From assembly GCA_947479995.1 (NCBI GenBank), contig CANKBT010000230.1:1-5543 (forward strand): a stretch of 5,543 nt of DNA. Reading direction: 5' to 3'. This stretch comes from Frankiaceae bacterium (GTDB taxonomy: Bacteria > Actinomycetota > Actinomycetes > Mycobacteriales > SCTD01). Position 1 is the first letter of the stretch, and each line of letters begins with the position of its first letter. The notes under the pieces were generated by a model. The model was not told where the DNA came from. It searched no databases and saw only the letters and a list, made by a program, of their open reading frames with translations. Shown in pieces: positions 1 through 5,543 of this stretch. The translations under genes and the position numbers were made by a program.

Positions 1-496
1 CGAGCAGCACCGCGTGCGGCATCGCCAGGTCGACGCCCAGGCCCTCGGCGCGGGCGAGCACCCGGCGGGCCTCGGCGCCGCCGGCGAGCAGCGCGTCGAA
101 GACCTCGCGGCGGTCGGACTCCTGGCGGCGCGACAGGTCGTTGCGGGCCACCTGGTAGCCCTCGCACAGCGCCGCCACGCCGTCGTCCGCGGCGCGCAGC
201 ACGGCGAGCCCGGCGGCCCGGACCTGCTCGGCGCTGCCCTCGTTGACGACCGGCAGCTCGCGCCACAGCCGCCAGCTGGCCGACAGGTAGAGGTCGACGG
301 TGGCGCGCAGGGGCACGCCGGCCAGGGCGGCGGCGGCGCCGCGCTCGCCGTAGCGCTCGAGCTCGGCGCTGCGCAGCTGCCGCCCGGTGCCCGCCGCGTC
401 GACGACGGTGGGCAGGAAGTCGCCCAGCAGCGCCGTGTCGAGCCCTCCCGCGTCGGACGCCGCGCCGCGCGCGACGCCGTCCAGGTCGACCACCAC
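1..496 (-). CDS. PucR/CdaR-like transcriptional regulator, N-terminal part (cut by left edge)
   Basis: Reading the minus strand from GTG at 496 gives about 165 open codons to the window edge, so the C-terminal part is missing. The visible part looks like the RsbRD-type N-terminal helical domain found at the front of many actinobacterial PucR-family regulators. LLGDFLPTVVDAA lies near residues 23-35, DLYLSASWRLWRELP near 68-82, an Ala-rich helix ending in EGYQVARNDLSRRQESDRRE near 112-131, then FDALLAG before the expected GGDEF-like segment. In this family a C-terminal PucR-type helix-turn-helix follows; it is not visible here. An in-frame stop at 536-538 limits the start. GTG codons at 502, 496 and 493 are possible; 496 is preferred because AGGGGG (502-507) sits five bases before it, while 502 would overlap that Shine-Dalgarno sequence. 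It is divergent from the membrane-protein unit. A regulatory role is inferred from the family; the effector is unknown. The plus-strand frame across this stretch is antisense noise. Confidence 0.75.
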   Translation of the reverse strand, partial: MVVDLDGVARGAASDAGGLDTALLGDFLPTVVDAAGTGRQLRSAELERYGERGAAAALAGVPLRATVDLYLSASWRLWRELPVVNEGSAEQVRAAGLAVLRAADDGVAALCEGYQVARNDLSRRQESDRREVFDALLAGGAEARRVLARAEGLGVDLAMPHAVLL

Positions 497-547
497 GTGC
501 ACCCCCTGCTGCCGGTCGTCGGCAGCGGCAGGCTCTCACGTCGCGTC

Positions 548-562
548 CCCCGCGACGCGGGG
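548..562. promoter_or_regulatory. 15-bp perfect palindrome in divergent intergenic region (candidate operator)
   Basis: CCCCGCG-A-CGCGGGG is a perfect 7+1+7 palindrome about midway between the two divergent start codons. A second perfect inverted repeat overlaps it: CGTCGCG at 539-545 and CGCGACG at 551-557, with a five-base TCCCC loop. The position upstream of both genes fits an operator for a dimeric regulator, possibly the divergent PucR-like protein, but this is inference. In such GC-rich DNA short palindromes also arise by chance. Confidence 0.35.
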
Positions 563-571
563 CGCGCCTCG

Positions 572-577
572 TACGCT
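572..577 (+). promoter_or_regulatory. Candidate -10 element for a leaderless transcript
   Basis: TACGCT matches the TANNNT form of actinobacterial -10 hexamers. If its last base is at -7, the transcription start falls on base 584, the first base of the GTG chosen for the next gene. No Shine-Dalgarno sequence precedes that GTG, which fits a leaderless message. No recognisable -35 hexamer is seen at the usual distance; that position is occupied by the palindrome. Confidence 0.35.
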
Positions 578-583
578 GCCGGG

Positions 584-1054
584 GTGGCAGCAGGGACCGT
601 CGCCGGCGGGACGGACGTCGACGCCCTGACCGTCGCCGGGCGGCGCGGACGCGCCGCCGCCACGCTGCTCGTGGGGGCGCTGCTGCTCGGCGGCACCCTG
701 TTCGGCCAGGACGACGACTTCCCGTTCGGCCCGTTCCGGATGTACTCCACGCGCGACGACCCGGACGGCCAGGTGCGGTCGACGCGGGTCGAGGCCGTCG
801 ACAGCAGCGGCCGCGTGCTCGTCGTGCCCGACCGGGCGACCGGGCTGCGCCGCGCCGAGGTCGAGGGGCAGGTCGACCGCTTCGTCGCCGACCCGTCGCT
901 GCTCGCGGAGGTCAGCCGGGCCCACGACCGGCTGCACCCGGACGAGCCGTCGTACGAGGTGGTGCGGGTCGTGGTGTCGCTGACGCAGCTGCGCGACAGC
1001 CGCCCGGTCGGCGAGCCGGTCGACGAGGTGCTCGTGTCGTGGAGCCGCGGGTGA
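584..1054 (+). CDS. Single-pass membrane protein with FPFGPFRMYS motif, function unknown
   Basis: The protein is 156 aa. A basic segment (RRGR, about residues 20-23) precedes one hydrophobic helix at about 24-41 (AAATLLVGALLLGGTLFG). Next come an acidic DDD and the aromatic motif FPFGPFRMYS at 46-55, then a soluble domain of about 100 residues rich in Val and charged residues, with alternating beta-like stretches. Related F/W-P-F-x-x-[FY]-x-MYS motifs are, from memory, found just after the first membrane helix in proteins encoded beside or fused to HTTM-type membrane proteins. The GTG at 584 is chosen because the frame before it is antisense to the divergent regulator, coding character begins there, and a -10-like hexamer lies seven bases before it. 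The stop overlaps the ATG of the next gene by one base (TGATG), so the pair is probably co-translated and may form a complex. Topology is probably N-in with the C-terminal domain outside, by the positive-inside rule. No catalytic motif is recognised. Confidence 0.65.
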   Translation: MAAGTVAGGTDVDALTVAGRRGRAAATLLVGALLLGGTLFGQDDDFPFGPFRMYSTRDDPDGQVRSTRVEAVDSSGRVLVVPDRATGLRRAEVEGQVDRFVADPSLLAEVSRAHDRLHPDEPSYEVVRVVVSLTQLRDSRPVGEPVDEVLVSWSRG

Positions 1055-1893
1055 TGCGCTGGATGGCGAGCCCGCTGCCGGCGGCCCGCATCGCCTGGCT
1101 GCGCGTCGTCGCCTACGCCTTCGTGCCGGTCGACCTGCTGCTCACCACGCCCTGGGTGTTCGACCACGCGCAGGTGCCGGGCGCGCTCTACCAGCCGCTG
1201 CGGATCGGCCGGCTGCTGCCGCTGCCGACCCCCGGCCCGTGGGTGACGGCCTTCGGGCTGGCGCTGGCCGCCGCCGGCGCCGCCTGCGCCGTGCTGGCGG
1301 CGCGGCGACGGCTGCCGTCGTGGGCCGGCTGGCTCGTCGCGCTGGCCTACCTGCAGTGGATGGTCGTCGCGTTCTCGTACGGCAAGGTCGACCACGACCG
1401 CATCGGCTACCTCGTGCTGCTCGCGGTGCTGCCGACCGTCGGCCGGGTCGGCCTGCGCGACCGCACCCCGAGCGAGGCGGCCGGCTGGGCGGTGCGCGCG
1501 ACCGCGCTCGCCGTCGTGGCGACGTACGCCCTCGCCGCGGTCGCCAAGATCCGGTTCGGCGGCTGGGACTGGGTCGACGGCGCGACGCTCACGCGCGCGG
1601 TCGTGCGGCGCGGCACCGCCTTCAGCGAGCCGCTGCTCGACCACACGTGGGTGCTGCACGCCTTCCAGTACGTGCTCATGGGCGTCGAGCTGCTCGTCGC
1701 GCCGCTGCTGCTCGTGCGCTGGCGCCGCGAGCAGGTGACGTGGGTGCTCACCGCCGGCTTCCTGGCCTTCCACGTCATGACCTTCGCCGCGCTGACCATC
1801 GTGTTCCTGCCGCACTGCGTCGCGCTGCTGGCGCTGCTGCCGCTCGAGCGGCTCGGCGACCGGCGGCCGCGGCGCCGCCTCGTGCCGGCGTGA
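1054..1893 (+). CDS. HTTM-like multi-pass membrane protein
   Basis: The 279-aa protein has about seven hydrophobic segments: roughly 13-32, 62-83, 89-109, 115-130, 145-165, 204-221 and 228-262 (the last may be two helices). Several features match HTTM-domain proteins, which are related to the membrane part of vitamin K-dependent gamma-carboxylase. These are RIAWLRVV at the first helix, GKVDHDR at 110-116 at a helix boundary, TYALAAVAKIRFGGWDWVDG at 157-176, and a GVELLVAPLLL helix (210-220) followed by FLAFHVMTFAALTIVFLP (236-253). No carboxylase lumenal domain is present. The ATG at 1054 is chosen because it overlaps the preceding stop and has GGAG (1041-1044) nine bases before it; a GTG at 1039 in the same frame would lie further inside the upstream gene. 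A DoxX-like assignment is the main alternative. The substrate, if any, is unknown. The role is probably joint with the upstream single-pass protein. Confidence 0.7.
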   Translation: MRWMASPLPAARIAWLRVVAYAFVPVDLLLTTPWVFDHAQVPGALYQPLRIGRLLPLPTPGPWVTAFGLALAAAGAACAVLAARRRLPSWAGWLVALAYLQWMVVAFSYGKVDHDRIGYLVLLAVLPTVGRVGLRDRTPSEAAGWAVRATALAVVATYALAAVAKIRFGGWDWVDGATLTRAVVRRGTAFSEPLLDHTWVLHAFQYVLMGVELLVAPLLLVRWRREQVTWVLTAGFLAFHVMTFAALTIVFLPHCVALLALLPLERLGDRRPRRRLVPA

Positions 1894-2366
1894 GGCCGGT
1901 CGCCGTCTTCGACCTCGACGGCACGCTGGCCGACGTGCACCACCGCGTGCACCACGTCGAGGGCAGCCCGAAGCGCTGGGGCGCGTTCTTCGCCGAGGCG
2001 GTCGACGACCCGCCGCTCGACACCGGCGTCGCGCTGCTGCGCGAGGCGGCGCGCGACTGCGACATCGCCTACGTCACCGGCCGTCCCGAGCACTGCCGCG
2101 CCGACACGGTCGCCTGGCTGGCGCGGCACGACCTGCCGGTCGGGGCGCTGCACATGCGGCCGCTGCGCGACCACCGCCCGGGCCGGCAGGCCAAGCTGGA
2201 GCTGCTCCGCGGCCTGGCCGCCGAGCGCGTCGTGGCGGTGGTGGTCGACGACGACCCGCAGGTCTGCGACGCCTACGAGCAGGCCGGCTTCGCGGTGCTG
2301 CGGGCCACCTGGGCGGCCGGGTCGGCGGCGCTGCGCCGGGCGCAGGAGGTCGAGGGCCGCACCTGA
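1890..2366 (+). CDS. HAD-superfamily phosphatase, polynucleotide kinase 3'-phosphatase-like
   Basis: This 158-aa protein is a compact HAD phosphatase. Motif I is FDLDGTLAD at residues 7-15, with nucleophile Asp8 and acid/base Asp10. Motif II is the Thr63 of YVTGRPEHCR (61-70). The motif III lysine is probably Lys102 in the segment MRPLRDHRPGRQAKLELL. Motif IV is VVVDDDPQVCDAY (117-129), with Asp120-122 available for magnesium. The RVHHVEG...W..FF segment after motif I, the TGRPE..R..T..WL block and the L.MR...D.R block are typical of the phosphatase domain of T4 polynucleotide kinase and its stand-alone relatives. No kinase P-loop is present, so only a phosphatase activity is expected. The natural substrate may be a nucleic acid 3'-phosphate or a small phosphate ester. 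GTG at 1890 overlaps the preceding stop by four bases (GTGA) with no Shine-Dalgarno sequence, so translational coupling to the HTTM-like gene is likely. It ends ten bases before the end of the convergent pabB-like gene. Confidence 0.8.
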   Translation: MRPVAVFDLDGTLADVHHRVHHVEGSPKRWGAFFAEAVDDPPLDTGVALLREAARDCDIAYVTGRPEHCRADTVAWLARHDLPVGALHMRPLRDHRPGRQAKLELLRGLAAERVVAVVVDDDPQVCDAYEQAGFAVLRATWAAGSAALRRAQEVEGRT

Positions 2367-2380
2367 CGCCGGGGCGTCAG
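2363..2380. terminator. Palindrome spanning both convergent stop codons (possible bidirectional terminator)
   Basis: CTGACGCCGGGGCGTCAG is a perfect 18-base inverted repeat. It folds as a seven-base stem with a CGGG loop. The plus-strand TGA (2364-2366) lies in one arm and the minus-strand TGA (2377-2379 as TCA) in the other. The symmetric position between convergent genes fits a shared terminator. No T-tract follows on either strand, so intrinsic termination is uncertain; U-tract-poor hairpins are, however, common in actinobacteria. Confidence 0.45.
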
Positions 2381-3498
2381 CGCGGCGGCACGGCCGCGAG
2401 GGCCCGCAGCACGGGCGCCGCCTTGGCGTGGGCCTCGGCCACCTCCGCGGCGGGGTCGCTCCCCCACGTGATGCCGCCGCCGGCCCACAGGTGCACGCGC
2501 GCGCCGTCGAGGGCGACCGTGCGGATGGTCAGCCCGAGGTCGAGGCCGCCGGCGTGCAGGAGCCCGAAGGCGCCCATCGCCGGGCCCCGGCCGACCGGCT
2601 CGAGGCCGGCGAGCAGCGCGCAGGCGGCCCGCTTCGGGGCGCCGGTCACCGAGCCGCCCGGCACGAGCGCCCGCAGCACCTCGACGGCGCCGACGCCCGG
2701 GCGCAGCTCCGCGGTGACGGTGCTCCCGGCGTGCCACAGGCCCGACCAGGCGGTGAGGTCGTACAGGCTGCGCACCTCGACGGTGCCGGTGCGGGCGACG
2801 CGTGCGAGGTCGTTGCGCTCCAGGTCGACGATCATGACGTGCTCGGCGCGGTCCTTCGCGCTGGCGCGCAGCGCCTCCCGGTCGGCGCTCGTCCCCTTCA
2901 CCGGCGTCGTCGTCACGGTCGCGCCGTCGACCCGCACGAGCTGCTCGGGGCTCGCGCAGCCGACGGCCCACCCGTCGCCGGTGAGCACCCCGCCGTACGC
3001 CGCGCCGGGCAGGGCCGCGACGGCCGCCGCCAGCGCGACCGGGTCGCCGTCGTACGGCGCGCTGCGGTGCCCCACGACGTTGGCCTGGTAGACCTCGCCG
3101 CGCGCGACGGCCGCCCGCACGGCCTCGACGGCGGCGCCGTGCGCGGCGTCGGTCCAGGAGGCGGCCCAGTCCCCCACCACCGCACCGCCGCGCGCGGCGG
3201 GGGCGGCGGCGGGCGCGCCGCGCTCGACGGCGACGGCCACGAGCTCCGGCACCGCCGGGACGGGGCTCGGCACGGCCGGCGACAGGCCCGCGAGCGCCTG
3301 GCAGCCCGCGGCGCCGAGCAGCAGCACCACGGCGACCGCGTCGTCGCCGCTGCCGGCCGGGCCGTCGAGGCCGTGGCGCGCCAGCAGGCCCTGCAGCGCC
3401 TCGGCCGGGTCGCCGCCGTCGGCCGGGCGCCACGCCACCCGCTCGAGCTCGCGCAGCGGTCCGCGCCAGCCCGCGGGCCGGCCGGGAGGGGCGATCAC
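2377..3498 (-). CDS. pabB: Aminodeoxychorismate synthase component I (chorismate-binding enzyme)
   Basis: The 373-aa protein belongs to the chorismate-utilising family. It would convert chorismate plus ammonia to 4-amino-4-deoxychorismate for 4-aminobenzoate and folate, in the cytoplasm, with a glutaminase partner. Family blocks occur in order: GEVYQANVV (134-142), SPEQLVRV (183-190), PVKGT (199-203), KDRAEHVMIVDLERNDLARV (215-234), VTGAPKRAACALLAGLEPVGRG (284-305), LTIRT (323-327), and AGGGITWGSDPAAEVAEAHAKA (339-360) carrying the magnesium-binding acidic residues. Lys201 in PVKGT corresponds to the catalytic lysine of PabB (PIKGT in E. coli) and favours PabB over TrpE, which has PIAGT. The protein is shorter than E. 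coli PabB (about 450 aa), with a reduced, Ala/Pro-rich N-terminal domain. Small departures include S for R after PVKGT and MGAFG for the usual Y-x-G-A-x-G. The GTG at 3498 is the first start in the frame, with only a weak GGTGAG six bases before it. No pabA or pabC is in view. Confidence 0.85.
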   Translation of the reverse strand: MIAPPGRPAGWRGPLRELERVAWRPADGGDPAEALQGLLARHGLDGPAGSGDDAVAVVLLLGAAGCQALAGLSPAVPSPVPAVPELVAVAVERGAPAAAPAARGGAVVGDWAASWTDAAHGAAVEAVRAAVARGEVYQANVVGHRSAPYDGDPVALAAAVAALPGAAYGGVLTGDGWAVGCASPEQLVRVDGATVTTTPVKGTSADREALRASAKDRAEHVMIVDLERNDLARVARTGTVEVRSLYDLTAWSGLWHAGSTVTAELRPGVGAVEVLRALVPGGSVTGAPKRAACALLAGLEPVGRGPAMGAFGLLHAGGLDLGLTIRTVALDGARVHLWAGGGITWGSDPAAEVAEAHAKAAPVLRALAAVPPR

Positions 3499-3539
3499 CG
3501 GCGGCTCACCGGGTGGACACCGGGCCGACGTCCCCCGGA

Positions 3540-3579
3540 AGCGTGTTCAAGGCACGCTCGGGTGTGTCGAAGAGCACAC
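3540..3579. repeat. Two tandem imperfect palindromes (candidate operator pair)
   Basis: The first unit is AGCGTG-TTCAAGG-CACGCT (3540-3558), a six-base stem with a seven-base centre. The second is GTGTG-TCGAAGAG-CACAC (3562-3579), a five-base stem with an eight-base centre. The units resemble each other (GYGTG ... AAG ... CACRC). Their centres are about 21-22 bases apart, close to two helical turns, so bound dimers would face the same side of the DNA. They lie 75-115 bases before the DUF5999 start and 40-80 bases before the pabB start and could control either gene. The binding protein is unknown. Confidence 0.4.
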
Positions 3580-3642
3580 TGGCAGCACCCGACGCACCAC
3601 CCCGCACCCCGCGACCGGCGACCCCGGCCGCACCCCGTCCCT

Positions 3643-3646
3643 GGAG
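3643..3646 (+). promoter_or_regulatory. Ribosome binding site deciding the DUF5999 start
   Basis: GGAG lies seven bases before ATG 3654 in an otherwise C-rich leader. It is the only purine-rich Shine-Dalgarno-like site nearby and rules in favour of the short 63-aa product over the GTG at 3513. Confidence 0.6.
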
Positions 3647-3653
3647 CACCCCG

Positions 3654-3845
3654 ATGTGCCAGCACCTGCCCGCCTGCCCCCCGGCGCACGACACCGACCA
3701 CGACGCGGCGCGGGTGGTCGCCAGCCACCCGGAGCAGGGCTGGAGCCTGCTCTGCAACGGGGTGGTCGTGTTCGAGGACACCGGCGAGATCCTGCCGGAC
3801 GGCACGACGGTCGCCCCGCACCGCCCGCTCGCCCGCACCGCCTGA
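3654..3845 (+). CDS. DUF5999-like small Cys/His protein
   Basis: The protein is 63 aa and starts MCQHLPACP. It then has the block AARVVASHPEQGWSLLCNGV (18-37), then VVFEDTGEILPDG (38-50) and APHRPL near the end. I recognise this as the short actinobacterial family DUF5999, whose members share the MCQH..CP start and the HPEQGWSLLCNGV..FEDTGE.LPDG core at nearly the same length. Cys2, His4, Cys8, His25 and Cys34 could bind a metal, but this is only a residue pattern; no activity is known to me. No signal peptide or membrane helix is seen, so it should be cytoplasmic. The ATG at 3654 is chosen because GGAG (3643-3646) precedes it by seven bases and the family starts with MCQH; the in-frame GTG at 3513 would add 47 low-complexity residues. 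It is a single-gene unit, divergent from pabB and convergent with gcvP. Confidence 0.8.
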   Translation: MCQHLPACPPAHDTDHDAARVVASHPEQGWSLLCNGVVVFEDTGEILPDGTTVAPHRPLARTA

Positions 3846-3864
3846 GCACCCGCCGCACGACGGC

Positions 3865-5543
<1,679 letters not shown>

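Larger units (their letters stand above)
3499..3653. promoter_or_regulatory. Divergent pabB / DUF5999 intergenic region
   Basis: These 155 bases must hold the promoters of both flanking genes. The left half carries two tandem imperfect palindromes (listed separately). The right half, about 3581-3640, is a C-rich run with repeated ACCCCG-type units and few purine tracts; it probably forms the leader of the small plus-strand gene. No convincing -35/-10 pair was found by eye on either strand; CACACT at 3575-3580 is a poor -10 match. A plus-strand frame continues upstream from the DUF5999 start to a GTG at 3513 but encodes only Pro/Ser/Thr-rich sequence and is not accepted as coding. Confidence 0.4.

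Noticed and set aside
14..583. Plus-strand open frame running into the 156-aa membrane protein gene
   Set aside because: Its first 190 codons are low-complexity Ala/Gly/Arg sequence lying opposite the PucR-like regulator, whose minus-strand translation has clear family features.
536..937. 133-aa minus-strand frame opposite the FPFGPFRMYS gene
   Set aside because: No domain features; the plus strand has a membrane helix, a recognisable motif and stop/start coupling to the next gene.
1407..2174. 255-aa minus-strand frame across the HTTM-like and HAD genes
   Set aside because: It spans the boundary of two well-supported plus-strand genes and has Ser/Thr/Arg-rich shadow composition.
2273..3433. 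386-aa minus-strand frame overlapping pabB in another frame
   Set aside because: Almost entirely Arg/Gly/Ala/Pro, the typical shifted-frame product of GC-rich coding DNA.
3581..3640. Repeated ACCCCG-like units as a structured repeat or riboswitch
   Set aside because: Units are irregular in spacing and sequence and have no convincing pairing; they look like C-rich leader sequence.
3513..3653. N-terminal extension of the DUF5999 protein from GTG 3513
   Set aside because: The 47 added residues are Pro/Ser/Thr-rich and cover the palindromes; ATG 3654 has a good GGAG site and matches the family start MCQH.

Overview
This is a very GC-rich, gene-dense stretch with GTG starts, stop/start overlaps of 1-4 bases and strong G/C preference at third codon positions. 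Together with the gene families present (an RsbRD/PucR-type regulator, a DUF5999-type small protein, a single-chain glycine decarboxylase P-protein) this points to a high-GC actinobacterium. Genus and species cannot be read from the window. There is no transposase, integrase, CRISPR array, tRNA or rRNA, and no gap longer than 300 bases without a gene.

Layout from left to right. (1) Bases 1-496, minus strand: the N-terminal part of a PucR/CdaR-like regulator whose C-terminal HTH half lies beyond the left edge. (2) Bases 497-583: a short divergent intergenic region with a perfect 15-bp palindrome and a -10-like hexamer placed so that the next gene could be leaderless. (3) Bases 584-2366, plus strand: a tightly coupled three-gene unit. 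It encodes a 156-aa single-pass membrane protein with an FPFGPFRMYS motif, a multi-pass HTTM-like membrane protein, and a PNKP-type HAD phosphatase. (4) Bases 2377-3498, minus strand: a chorismate-utilising enzyme of PabB type, convergent with the phosphatase; an 18-base palindrome holds both stop codons. (5) Bases 3499-3653: a divergent leader with two tandem imperfect palindromes. (6) Bases 3654-3845, plus strand: a 63-aa Cys/His-containing DUF5999-like protein. (7) Bases 3865-5543, minus strand: the C-terminal part of glycine dehydrogenase GcvP, running off the right edge; a long stem-loop with the gcvP stop codon in its loop separates it from the DUF5999 gene.

Two genes are ordinary folate/one-carbon metabolism: PabB supplies the 4-aminobenzoate branch of folate, and GcvP loads one-carbon units onto tetrahydrofolate with GcvH and GcvT. 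Their proximity may be coincidental. The most interesting parts are the coupled membrane pair plus phosphatase, whose joint function is not known to me, the DUF5999 small protein with its palindromic leader, and the stop codons embedded in palindromes at both convergent junctions. I see no clear evidence of a dramatic new system; the three-gene unit is the best candidate for undescribed biology.
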